Below, in pieces: positions 16,351-23,742 of a stretch of DNA of 28,021 nt. Position 1 is the stretch's first letter, and every line of letters starts with the position of its first letter. The notes beneath the pieces were generated by a model. It saw nothing but the letters and a program-made list of their open reading frames with translations, searched no databases and was not told the origin of the DNA. Origin of the DNA: CAYMND01 sp964465065 (GTDB lineage Bacteria; Acidobacteriota; Aminicenantia; UBA2199); the NCBI GenBank assembly GCA_964465065.1, contig CAYXHZ010000042.1, positions 1 through 28,021 of the forward strand, in the 5' to 3' direction. The position numbers were made by a program, and so were the translations under genes.

Positions 16351-18011
16351 TCCTCCATCAGGTAGGTTTTGATCAACGAGGCGGCCTCATCGGGGTTGGC
16401 CGTGGCGAATTCTTTTACCCGGTCTTTTAATATAACCATTTTCTTGGTGCTCTTTGGCATCTTGTAGCGTTCGCGCAACTCCTGCTCGATTTCGATCTCA
16501 TCCTTGGCCGACTGGATGGCGTCGAGCTTCTCGTTGTCGATTTGTGGAATTTTCAGTTCGGCTTCGACTGGAGACAAGGCCGATGAAAAAATCCGACTGA
16601 CCCGGCGCAGAAGCGGTCGTATCAGCAGAAAGAAGACCAGCAGCCCGCCGATGACGATAGAGCCGTAACGGATCAGCTGATCGATGAGATTCTGGTTTTT
16701 CTGCTTTTCGAACAGGAAGTCGCCTTCGACTTGCCCTGAATTGTCGAATGGCAGGTTGGCGACTTCCACCAGGTCGCCCCGCTGGGCGTCGAAGCCGACC
16801 GCGGCCTGTACCAATTTTCGGATGCTTTCCAGCATTTCCGGTGTTTGCGGCTGTGACTGCTTGACCATTTCGCCTTCAGCGAGCTGGACCTGAGTGATAT
16901 TGTCGAGAACGACGGCGGCGGAAACCCGTTGAATGATACCCTGCGGCCTGATCGTCTGCGTGGTTGTCTTGCTGATCTCGTAATTGGTTATGGTCGATTC
17001 GCTCTTGCTGCTGGCACCGTCAGCGCTTCCGGGCGCGGTTACTGCCGCAGCCGCTACGTTGCCGCCTACGCCGGGAACGCCGCCGCTTGCTCCCTGACTG
17101 TTCTTGGCCGATTCCGTCTTTTCCGATATTTTAACCGTCCGATCGGGATCCACTGTTTGTTCGGTAACCTGAACCTGACTGAAATCCAGTTGCAACTGGA
17201 CGTTGGCCCTGACCTTGCCCGGCCCGACGATCGGTTCCAGCAGATCGATGATTTTCTGGGTAAAACTCTGCTCCATTGTCCGTTGATAGGCAAAGTGCCC
17301 CTCGTTTTGCACTTGCAAGGAGTTGAGGGGGTCTCTGGGCTTGGAGAGCAGCTGTCCGTTGACATCGATCACGGCGATATTTTCCGGTCGTAAGCCCTCG
17401 ACCGATTGGGCAGTCAGATGAATGATCGCCGGAACCAGCGAGTTCGAAAGTACCGCCCCGGCCTTGGGACGGATGACGATGGATGCCTTGGCCAATTCCT
17501 GCTCTGAAACAAAGACCGATTTTTTGGGTAAAGTGATGTGTACTTTGGCCGATTGGATTTCACGTAGCTGGCTCAGGCTGCGTCCCAGTTCACCTTCTAT
17601 CGCCCGGATATAGTTGATGTTTTGTACGAAATCGGTGGTGGACAGAGAGGTTTTGTCAAAGACCTCGAAACCAATCGCTCCGCCTTGGGGTATGCCTTCG
17701 GATGCCAGCTGAATCCGCAGCTCGGCCACTTGGGTGTCGGGGACGGAGATGACGGTGCCGGCACCGCTGAGTCGGAAGGGTATCTTCTGCTCCTTCAGTT
17801 TCTCGATGATTATCGCCGAATCTCTGGCATCCAGATTGGAGAACAGTACAGAATAAGTAAGCGTGTTGGCCAGGTTGGTCACGAGCCAGATGGTAGCAAA
17901 GGAAAGGATCGCGGCGCTGACCAAAAATATTTTCTGCGAAACCGTCAAGCGGGAGAAGAAGGATCTGATCTGCTCCCAATACTGTTTTCTGGATCCTTTT
18001 TCGTCTGCCAT
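16347..18011 (-). CDS. fliF: Flagellar MS-ring protein FliF
   Basis: 554-residue basal-body ring protein of the inner membrane. A first transmembrane helix (about 27-47) is followed by ring-building domains with SVPDTQVAELRIQLASEGIP and IRAIEGELGRSL...VHITLPKKSVF. A low-complexity Gly/Ala/Ser linker lies near 300-340. A second helix is near 440-465 (YGSIVIGGLLVFFLLIRPLL). The cytoplasmic tail that docks FliG ends in DEAASLIKTYLMEE. A GTG two codons upstream (18017) is possible, but GAGGT is nine bases from ATG 18011, a more normal distance. It is 17 bases after fliE. Confidence 0.96.
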   Translation of the reverse strand: MADEKGSRKQYWEQIRSFFSRLTVSQKIFLVSAAILSFATIWLVTNLANTLTYSVLFSNLDARDSAIIIEKLKEQKIPFRLSGAGTVISVPDTQVAELRIQLASEGIPQGGAIGFEVFDKTSLSTTDFVQNINYIRAIEGELGRSLSQLREIQSAKVHITLPKKSVFVSEQELAKASIVIRPKAGAVLSNSLVPAIIHLTAQSVEGLRPENIAVIDVNGQLLSKPRDPLNSLQVQNEGHFAYQRTMEQSFTQKIIDLLEPIVGPGKVRANVQLQLDFSQVQVTEQTVDPDRTVKISEKTESAKNSQGASGGVPGVGGNVAAAAVTAPGSADGASSKSESTITNYEISKTTTQTIRPQGIIQRVSAAVVLDNITQVQLAEGEMVKQSQPQTPEMLESIRKLVQAAVGFDAQRGDLVEVANLPFDNSGQVEGDFLFEKQKNQNLIDQLIRYGSIVIGGLLVFFLLIRPLLRRVSRIFSSALSPVEAELKIPQIDNEKLDAIQSAKDEIEIEQELRERYKMPKSTKKMVILKDRVKEFATANPDEAASLIKTYLMEE

Positions 18012-18028
18012 GAACACTGCACCTCGAA

Positions 18029-18334
18029 CTAAACCTGGGTTCTCATGATTTCACTGTAAGCATCCATCAGTTTATTGCGGACCTGCATCATCATTCGGAA
18101 AGAAACATCGGCTTTCTCCAGCGAGATCAGCGTTTCATGCAGAGAAGGACCGTTGCCGGCGACGTACTGTTCAACCTTTTGTTCCGCTTCCTTCTGCTCG
18201 GAATTGACTTTCTTGACCGCTTCGGAGAGCACTTCGGTGAAACTTTTTTCCGGTTCGGGTTGCTGCGCCGGTTTGTCGATGCGGTTGATGTTCAGAAGCT
18301 GTCGGCGGATATCTTCAAGTTTTATTTCGTCCAT
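18029..18334 (-). CDS. fliE: Flagellar hook-basal body complex protein FliE
   Basis: 101-residue small protein joining the MS ring to the rod. The C-terminal two thirds match FliE: SFTEVLSEAVKKVNSEQKEAE, then GNGPSLHETLISLEKADVSFRMMMQVRNKLMDAYSEIMR. The ATG at 18334 has AGGAG six bases upstream inside the last codons of flgC; a TTG two codons earlier overlaps that site and is unlikely. The order flgB-flgC-fliE is the classical arrangement, and all three products assemble together as the proximal rod. Confidence 0.95.
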   Translation of the reverse strand: MDEIKLEDIRRQLLNINRIDKPAQQPEPEKSFTEVLSEAVKKVNSEQKEAEQKVEQYVAGNGPSLHETLISLEKADVSFRMMMQVRNKLMDAYSEIMRTQV

Positions 18335-18336
18335 TC

Positions 18337-18780
18337 TCAACTCCTGCCGATTTCAAAAGTTTTGGCGATCATGTTCTTGGTGGCCTGGATCACCGAGATG
18401 TTGGCTTCATAGGAACGCGACGCCTCGACCAGATTGACCATCTCGGCGACAACGTTGACGTTGGGCAAACGGACGTATCCATCCTGTCCGGCATCCGGGT
18501 GCTGAGGATCAAAGCGCAACAGAAAGGGCGAGCTGTCTTCGATCACTCTGGAAACCCGCACACCGCAACCGACTGCCTGCGAAGCCCGATCGAAGGCACC
18601 GGAAAAACCTTCCGTTACCTGCGGTTCAGACGTAAAAACCACTTCGCGGCGTCGGTATGGGCCGCCTTCCGGAGTACGGGTGGTGTTGACGTTGGCTACA
18701 TTGGTGCCGATGACTTCCATCCTCAGCATCTGCGCGCTCATGGCCGAGCCATTGATGGAGAAAACATCACTGAGTTTCAT
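18337..18780 (-). CDS. flgC: Flagellar basal-body rod protein FlgC
   Basis: 147-residue rod protein. The N-terminus has the axial-protein pattern SINGSAMSAQMLRMEVIGTNVANVNTTRTPEGGPYRR (residues about 9-45), including the ANVNTT variant of the rod signature. The C-terminus VNVVAEMVNLVEASRSYEANISVIQATKNM is the matching helix of the coiled-coil pair. It starts nine bases after the flgB stop, with GAGG four bases before the ATG. Length is normal. FlgC is exported by the type III apparatus coded downstream and has no cleaved signal. Confidence 0.96.
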   Translation of the reverse strand: MKLSDVFSINGSAMSAQMLRMEVIGTNVANVNTTRTPEGGPYRRREVVFTSEPQVTEGFSGAFDRASQAVGCGVRVSRVIEDSSPFLLRFDPQHPDAGQDGYVRLPNVNVVAEMVNLVEASRSYEANISVIQATKNMIAKTFEIGRS

Positions 18781-18789
18781 GTCGCCTCG

Positions 18790-19182
18790 CTATTTGATGC
18801 TCTCAATAGTGCGCCGCACTCCGGACAGGTACTTGGATACAAATTGCACCAACACATTGTATTCTATGTTATTTTGTGTCAGCTTCAACATTTCTTCTTC
18901 CATCTGGACGTTGTTTCCGTCCGCCCGTCCGGTACTTCGGCTGCTGGTTACCGGAGCTTGAGCCTGTCCGTTGTCAGTCGGCATGTGCCGACCATCGGTT
19001 TGTCTCAGCCTCAGCCGATCCATTTCGCCGGCCATGATCTGAGCGAAATCGATGTCCTGCGCTTTGTAACCGGGGGTGTCCACATTGGCGACATTGGACG
19101 CTATCAGCTGGTTACGGGCAACCCGGATATCGATTTCCTTTTGCAAAGGGGCAAGGCGTTGGTCCAGTTTCAAAATATCCAT
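18790..19182 (-). CDS. flgB: Flagellar basal-body rod protein FlgB
   Basis: 130-residue proximal rod protein, first gene of the operon. Family features: LAPLQKEIDIRVARNQLIASNVANVDTPGYKAQDIDF near the N-terminus and LKLTQNNIEYNVLVQFVSKYLSGVRRTIES at the C-terminus. The frame is open further upstream to 19248, but the extension contains a Cys-Cys-Cys run and lies over the promoter, so ATG 19182 is chosen. There is no Shine-Dalgarno sequence before it. The sigma-54 promoter at 19194-19209 predicts transcription starting at about 19183, next to the ATG. The central region with Ser/Arg-rich TSSRSTGRADG is variable in the family. Confidence 0.93.
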   Translation of the reverse strand: MDILKLDQRLAPLQKEIDIRVARNQLIASNVANVDTPGYKAQDIDFAQIMAGEMDRLRLRQTDGRHMPTDNGQAQAPVTSSRSTGRADGNNVQMEEEMLKLTQNNIEYNVLVQFVSKYLSGVRRTIESIK

Positions 19183-19193
19183 ACGTAAGCAGC

Positions 19194-19209
19194 AGCAAAA
19201 AGCATGCCA
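19194..19209 (-). promoter_or_regulatory. Sigma-54 (RpoN) promoter of the flagellar operon
   Basis: Minus-strand TGGCATG-CTTT-TTGCT against the consensus TGGCACG-N4-TTGCW: 11 of 12 defined positions match, and the essential GG (-24) and GC (-12) are exactly ten bases apart. With C of GC (19195) as -12, transcription starts near 19183. Flagellar rod/basal-body operons in many bacteria use sigma-54 with an FlrC/FleQ-type activator. No activator gene is in the window. Confidence 0.72.
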
Positions 19210-19285
19210 TTTACGGGATGGAGTCCAATAGCATCCGTATACGGGCATTATCCGCTTTTTCCATGGTGCCTGGCAGTCGAAGGTT

Positions 19286-19298
19286 GGAAAAATTTTCC
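19286..19298. promoter_or_regulatory. Short inverted repeat, possible activator site upstream of the sigma-54 promoter
   Basis: GGAAAAATTTTCC is a perfect inverted repeat around a single central base. Its centre is about 109 bases upstream of the predicted flgB start, a usual distance for enhancer sites of sigma-54 activators. The 304-base gap between flgB and the gene at 19487 otherwise contains only the two promoters described. A 13-base palindrome can arise by chance. Confidence 0.25.
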
Positions 19299-19389
19299 CG
19301 TCGATGTGTCATAAATTTGACTGTGGGCCGTTTCCTGCGCTGATCGTTTGGCGAAGCGTGTCGTGACGGAATTGTTGATGTCCGGCGGA

Positions 19390-19418
19390 TTGCCTGATTG
19401 CATTTGTTTTTTTATAGT
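19390..19418 (+). promoter_or_regulatory. Sigma-70 type promoter of the exported-protein gene
   Basis: TTGCCT (19390-19395), a 17-base spacer and TATAGT (19413-19418). It would give a leader of about 60 bases ending in GAGGTGG before the ATG at 19487. Confidence 0.5.
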
Positions 19419-19486
19419 GATATTACATACATTGAATTTTAACGAACATGAAATCGATCGAACGAACGGATCATTGAGGTGGAAAG

Positions 19487-19912
19487 ATGAAAAAAGCGAG
19501 TTTGTTTACGGTTTGCCTGATTTTTCTGGGCGCCTTTGCCTTGTCGGCCCTGGATGAGATCGCCATCGGCCGAGTCAGTATTCCCAGAGACTTCGTTCAT
19601 GAGGGGAAGGACTTTGCCAAGGGTATATATCGGATCACCTTGGTTTCAAAGGAAGGAACGCCGGTTTTTCTGGTTAAAGACAACCAGGATGTTCTGCTGT
19701 TCGAAGAACTGGCTGTCGTCAAACCGTACGAAGGCCAATCCAAAAACTTCAAACCCCGGATCCGCAAGGAAGTTTTGAAAGACTATGAATACTACCGCGT
19801 CAAGGTCACCACGCCGGAATCGCTGTACATGGCGTACTTCCTGCTCAAGAAGAACGAGGTCGCCGTCCCCGGTGAAGATCAGTCGTCGCCTTCTTCCTCG
19901 GAACCAAAGTAA
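19487..19912 (+). CDS. Conserved-looking exported protein of unknown function
   Basis: 141 residues, not recognised with certainty. A signal peptide spans residues 1-21 (basic MKK, hydrophobic core, cut near LSALD). The mature part has a beta-rich look: EIAIGRVSIPRDFVHEGKDF, GIYRITLVSKEGTPVFLV and DVLLFEELAVVKPY, then a basic central segment and a second strand cluster with YEYYRVKVTTPES. The tail after about residue 125 is Ser/Pro-rich and polar. There is no lipobox and no transmembrane helix after the signal. The start has GAGGTGG six bases upstream. Its last 34 bases overlap the 3' end of the convergent PBP gene. A periplasmic small beta-domain protein is the most I can say. Confidence 0.75.
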   Translation: MKKASLFTVCLIFLGAFALSALDEIAIGRVSIPRDFVHEGKDFAKGIYRITLVSKEGTPVFLVKDNQDVLLFEELAVVKPYEGQSKNFKPRIRKEVLKDYEYYRVKVTTPESLYMAYFLLKKNEVAVPGEDQSSPSSSEPK

Positions 19913-22194
19913 TCCTTTATGGCCAGCTGATCCTCCTTGCGGGTGTATTCCTGCGGTTCAGTGCCGGACAGGAACGCTTCCTTGAAGGGGTACAGACAAT
20001 CCGGGGTCAGCAGCTTTCCGGTTTTACGGTCGATGTCCAGCATGATCACACCGGGCGGCTTGATGAAGGCGGGGGGCTCCTGGTATTTCTGCAGGTATTT
20101 TTTCATGAAGGTCACAAAGATCGGACTGGCGGCTTGTCCGCCGGTTTCTCCGTTGCCCAGGCTCTTGTTGACTTCAAAACCGACCCATACCCCGACGCTG
20201 ATGCTGGGGGAGAACCCGATGAACCAGGCATCGGTGTAGTCGTTGGTGGTGCCGGTTTTTCCGCCGATCGGGGCTTTGAGATCTCTGGCGCGATAGCCCG
20301 AACCGTACTTGACGACTCCCTGCATCATATAGTTGACCACAAAGGCCGTTTCGGGTGAAATGACCCGTTTCCGGTCGGGTTGGTTGCTTTCGATTTCCCG
20401 GTTGTCGATGTCGGCGATGGAGCGGATCAGGTAGGGCTTGACCCGAACGCCCAGATTGGGGAAAACGGTGAAAGCGCCGACCATCTCTTCCAGCGTGATG
20501 CCGAAAGCGCCCAAGGCGATCGACATGTAGGGCTTGAGATCCGATGTGATGCCGAAGCGGTTGGCGTATTCGACGATTTTTGCCGGTCCCAGGTATTCGA
20601 CGATTCGGGCGGACACGACATTCCGCGACAGTTCGAACGCCCTGCGCACCGTCATCAGCCCTTTGTAATCGTCGGTGTGGTTGCGGGGTTGCCAGGTCTG
20701 ATTGATGGAGGGATCAAAGTAGCTGAACGGTTCGTCCTCAACCAGTGTTGACGGAGTGTAACCGTTTTCCAGGGCGGCGGTATAGACGATCGGCTTGATG
20801 GTGGAGCCGGTTTGCCGTCGGGCCTGTGTCGCGTTGTTCCATTGGCTGTCGGAGAACGAATATCCTCCCACCATGGCCAGTACGGCGCCGGTTTCGTTGT
20901 CAACAACCATGATCGCACCTTGGACTTCAGGCTCCTGTTCCAGGGCAAGCTCCAGCAAGCCATTGTCTCCATCCTGGCGTTTCAGGATCCTGACCAGGAT
21001 CTCGTCTCCCTGTTTAAGCAGGGCGGCCAGGGGTTTGCGCGTCCAGGCATAGCCGCTTTCGGCCAGGATGCCCTCGTAGGGGCCGAGTCGGATCCGGGCT
21101 TGTGTGCCTTCGCGCTGGATGACCACGCCGTCCACGATGCTGCCGTCGACGAAAGAGTTGCCTTTCCATGAAGGCAACTCGTAGGTGGCGATGTCGACTC
21201 CCTGACTCAAGAGGTTGCTGCGGTCTGTGTCCTTTCGCCAACCGCGGCGTTTGTCAAGGCTGCGTAAACCTTCCTTGAGCGACTCTTCAGCCCAACGTTG
21301 CATCTCGACGTCAAGGGTGGTGTAGACATTGAGGCCACCCTGGTACAAGATTTCTTGACCGTATTTCTCTTCCAATGTTTTGCGGACTTCTTCCATGAAA
21401 TAATCGCCCAGCACGTTGGTCTCGTCTCGGTGAGGCACTTTGGGCAGCGGGACGAGCAATGCCGTCTTGTATTGGGCGTCGTTGATGAATCCGAGCGTTT
21501 TCATGCGGCCCAAGACCCGATTTCTTCTCCCCAGCGCCTGTTCCGGATACTTGAACACGTTGAATTTTCCGTTGGGAGCCGGCATGATGCCGGCGATCAG
21601 CGCCGCTTCCGCCAGGTTGAGTTCCTGAATGTCCTTGCCGAAGTAGTATTGGGCGGCAGCGCCCACACCGTAGACTTTGCCTCCGAAGAAAACCCGGTTG
21701 CAGTGGTAGGTCAGAATCTGGTCCTTGGAGTATCGTTTTTCAATCTGGATAGCCAGAAGCATTTCATGAAACTTGCGGGAATAGGTCCGTTCCGGGGTCA
21801 GGTACAGTTTTCTGGCCAGCTGTTGGGTGATGGAACTGCCACCGCCAAGCTCCAGCCCGAACATCTCGCTGAGCACGGCGCGGATAATGCCACGGAAATT
21901 GATGCCCCAGTGATCATAGAATGAGTCGTCCTCGGCCGCGAGCATGGCTTTGCGAAACACGACCGGGATGTCTTTGAAACGGACGATTTTACGCCGTTCC
22001 CTCGCAAATTCCCGCAAAGGGCGGTTGAAGCGGTCATAGACGGTGGTCATGACCTCCGGTTTGATGTCTTCTAGCCGTTCTATCTGCGGGAAGCCTTTCT
22101 GGTATACAAAGACGACCCCGACGGTGACACCGAGCAGGATCACCAGTACAACGGACAATGCCCAGCTTGTGAAACGTATGAGTTTTGGGGACAT
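19879..22194 (-). CDS. mrcA: Penicillin-binding protein 1A (bifunctional peptidoglycan synthase)
   Basis: 771-residue class A PBP. A cytoplasmic N-terminus and one membrane anchor (about 11-31) are followed by the GT51 glycosyltransferase domain with catalytic Glu88 in AAEDDSFYDHWG and GGSSITQQLARKLYL. An OB-like linker region (about 310-410) precedes the transpeptidase domain: active-site Ser464 and Lys467 in GSTIKP, SRN in ELSRNVVS, and KTG at 646-648 in GGKTGTTNDYTDAW. All catalytic motifs are intact. It polymerises and crosslinks peptidoglycan at the outer face of the inner membrane. There is no Shine-Dalgarno sequence, and a TATAAT lies five bases before the ATG. Its 3' end overlaps the convergent exported-protein gene. 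Confidence 0.95.
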   Translation of the reverse strand: MSPKLIRFTSWALSVVLVILLGVTVGVVFVYQKGFPQIERLEDIKPEVMTTVYDRFNRPLREFARERRKIVRFKDIPVVFRKAMLAAEDDSFYDHWGINFRGIIRAVLSEMFGLELGGGSSITQQLARKLYLTPERTYSRKFHEMLLAIQIEKRYSKDQILTYHCNRVFFGGKVYGVGAAAQYYFGKDIQELNLAEAALIAGIMPAPNGKFNVFKYPEQALGRRNRVLGRMKTLGFINDAQYKTALLVPLPKVPHRDETNVLGDYFMEEVRKTLEEKYGQEILYQGGLNVYTTLDVEMQRWAEESLKEGLRSLDKRRGWRKDTDRSNLLSQGVDIATYELPSWKGNSFVDGSIVDGVVIQREGTQARIRLGPYEGILAESGYAWTRKPLAALLKQGDEILVRILKRQDGDNGLLELALEQEPEVQGAIMVVDNETGAVLAMVGGYSFSDSQWNNATQARRQTGSTIKPIVYTAALENGYTPSTLVEDEPFSYFDPSINQTWQPRNHTDDYKGLMTVRRAFELSRNVVSARIVEYLGPAKIVEYANRFGITSDLKPYMSIALGAFGITLEEMVGAFTVFPNLGVRVKPYLIRSIADIDNREIESNQPDRKRVISPETAFVVNYMMQGVVKYGSGYRARDLKAPIGGKTGTTNDYTDAWFIGFSPSISVGVWVGFEVNKSLGNGETGGQAASPIFVTFMKKYLQKYQEPPAFIKPPGVIMLDIDRKTGKLLTPDCLYPFKEAFLSGTEPQEYTRKEDQLAIKDYFGSEEEGDD

Positions 22195-22199
22195 GTTGA

Positions 22200-22205
22200 A
22201 TTATA
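22200..22205 (-). promoter_or_regulatory. -10 box (TATAAT) five bases from the PBP1A ATG
   Basis: A perfect TATAAT at 22205-22200 on the minus strand, preceded by CTG, is separated from ATG 22194 by TCAAC. Transcription would start at or within a base or two of the ATG. No convincing -35 hexamer is present; that position is occupied by an inverted repeat (22212-22228), suggesting dependence on an activator. Confidence 0.45.
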
Positions 22206-22211
22206 CAGCCT

Positions 22212-22228
22212 GGCGGCTGCCAGCCGCC
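22212..22228. repeat. Perfect 7-base inverted repeat in the PBP1A/kor intergenic region
   Basis: GGCGGCTGCCAGCCGCC: seven-base arms around three bases. It lies 7 bases upstream of the PBP1A -10 box, over the expected -35 region. No T tract follows on either strand, so it is not a normal terminator. It could be an operator or a binding site for an activator. Confidence 0.45.
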
Positions 22229-22363
22229 GACAGCGATTGTCTTCCCGGGTACCCGCTGCCGTCTGCTGGTATTCCTCCGTGTCTGTAATTGTATCATATC
22301 GATTTTCACATTCTCAATTCAGAAGGAGTTAATTTCAACATTTTTAAAAATAGTGCCGTCAAC

Positions 22364-22391
22364 TTGCCTTTTCTGCCTCCAGAGTTATAAT
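22364..22391 (+). promoter_or_regulatory. Sigma-70 type promoter of the 2-oxoacid:ferredoxin oxidoreductase operon
   Basis: TTGCCT (22364-22369), a 16-base spacer and a perfect TATAAT (22386-22391). The predicted start near 22398 gives a leader of about 25 bases that contains AGGAGG (22413-22418), four bases before the ATG at 22423. Confidence 0.6.
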
Positions 22392-22422
22392 AAAACCTAT
22401 TTGTTTTCAAACAGGAGGTTGT

Positions 22423-22647
22423 ATGCCTGCCAAAGGATATGTGGAAATTTCTCAGGAAGTGTGCAAGGGCTGCGGCCTGTGCGTAGTCAACTGCCCGGTC
22501 AAATGTCTGGAGATCAACACCAAGGACACCAACAGTTTCGGTTTGCATTATGCCGTGCAAACCCTGCCTGAAAAGTGTATCGCCTGCCAGAATTGCGCGG
22601 TAATGTGTCCGGATGCGGCCATCACCGTGTATAAAAAAGTGGAATAA
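22423..22647 (+). CDS. Ferredoxin-type delta subunit of 2-oxoacid:ferredoxin oxidoreductase
   Basis: 74-residue electron-transfer subunit with two [4Fe-4S] motifs: Cys14/17/20 with Cys24, and Cys52/55/58 with Cys62, each in the CxxCxxCxxxCP pattern. It passes electrons from the thiamine-diphosphate site to ferredoxin. It is the first gene of the operon, ahead of alpha, beta and gamma, the order seen for many KorDABC or VorDABC enzymes. Cys28 is an extra cysteine outside both motifs. Confidence 0.92.
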   Translation: MPAKGYVEISQEVCKGCGLCVVNCPVKCLEINTKDTNSFGLHYAVQTLPEKCIACQNCAVMCPDAAITVYKKVE

Positions 22648-22670
22648 CTCGTCCGCTAGAGGAGATCGAT

Positions 22671-23726
22671 ATGCCCCAAGTAAAATTTATGAAAGGAAAT
22701 GAAGCCCTGGCCGAAGCGGCGATCCGTGCCGGCCTGGAAGGGTATTTTGGCTATCCTATAACCCCTCAGTCCGAAGTCATCGAGTACCTGTCCGTCGAAG
22801 AACCCAAGCACAAGTACGTGCTTTTACAGGCAGAAAGCGAAGTGGCGTCCATCAATATGGTGTACGGTGCTGCCGGAACCGGTGCCCGGGTGATGACCAC
22901 GACATCGTCGCCAGGGTACTCGCTGATGCAGGAGGGTATGTCCTACATTGCTTGCGCCGAGCTGCCCTGTGTGGTGGTGAACGTAGTGCGAGGCGGACCG
23001 GGCTTGGGCACCATTCAGCCCAGTCAGGGGGATTATTTTCAGGCGGTCAAGGGCGGTGGACACGGGGATTACCGCTTGATTACCCTGGCGCCCAATTCGG
23101 TACAGGAGATGATCGACTTTACCGTAAAGGCTTTCGATCTGGCCGATCAGTACCGGACTCCGGTCTTGATCCTTTCCGATGGCGCCATCGGGCAGATGAT
23201 GGAAAAGGTGGTTCTCCCCGATCCGATTACACCGATAAAGAACAAGCCCTGGGCTACAACCGGTAAGCCGGCCAGCCGGGAACGCAATATCATCACCTCG
23301 CTGTACATCCAGTCCGAGGATATGGAAGCCAAAAACCTGCGTCTGCAGAAAAAGTATCAGGACATCGAAAATTCGGAAGTCATGGTGGAAGAGTACAACT
23401 TGAGCGATGCTGAAATAGTATTGGTCGCTTATGGGGTTACTTCCAGAACCTGCAAGAAAGTCGTCGATCTGGCCCGCGAACAGAATCTGAAATTCGGACT
23501 GTTGCGTCCCAAGACGCTGTGGCCTTTTCCGAAGCAGCGCATAGTTCAGTTGACGGACAATCCAAACGTGAAGCATTTCTTCTCCGTCGAAATGAGCTCC
23601 GGTCAGATGGTCGAAGATGTGATGCTGGCTGTCAACGGGCGCAAACCGGTAGGCTTCTTTGGCCGTAACGGCGGTATCATCCCGACTCCAGAGGAAATTC
23701 TTGCCTCGGTCAGATCGCAGCTGTAA
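22671..23726 (+). CDS. 2-oxoacid:ferredoxin oxidoreductase, alpha subunit (KorA/VorB type)
   Basis: 351-residue subunit with the pyrimidine-binding region of the thiamine-diphosphate enzyme and a transketolase C-terminal domain. FMKGNEALAEAAIRAGLEGYFGYPITPQSEVIEYL opens the protein as in KorA/VorB. QAESEVASINMVYGAAGTGARVMTTTSSPGYSLMQEG follows at about 62-98, then RGGPGLGTIQPSQGDYF. The C-terminal part has ILVAYG-like VLVAYGVTSRTCKK and GLLRPKTLWPFP. It oxidises a 2-oxoacid to acyl-CoA with ferredoxin. Length near 350 fits VorB-annotated proteins as well as short KorA, so 2-oxoglutarate and branched-chain 2-oxoacids are both possible. GGAG precedes the ATG. Confidence 0.9.
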   Translation: MPQVKFMKGNEALAEAAIRAGLEGYFGYPITPQSEVIEYLSVEEPKHKYVLLQAESEVASINMVYGAAGTGARVMTTTSSPGYSLMQEGMSYIACAELPCVVVNVVRGGPGLGTIQPSQGDYFQAVKGGGHGDYRLITLAPNSVQEMIDFTVKAFDLADQYRTPVLILSDGAIGQMMEKVVLPDPITPIKNKPWATTGKPASRERNIITSLYIQSEDMEAKNLRLQKKYQDIENSEVMVEEYNLSDAEIVLVAYGVTSRTCKKVVDLAREQNLKFGLLRPKTLWPFPKQRIVQLTDNPNVKHFFSVEMSSGQMVEDVMLAVNGRKPVGFFGRNGGIIPTPEEILASVRSQL

Positions 23727-23742
23727 TCAGGAGGGAAACATC

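Noticed and set aside
22212..22228. Inverted repeat read as a terminator
   Set aside because: It lies between divergent gene starts and has no T tract on either side; an operator-like role is more reasonable.
23659..23742. Longer start for the oxidoreductase beta subunit
   Set aside because: It would overlap the alpha gene by 68 bases and lacks a ribosome site; AGGAGG precedes ATG 23743.
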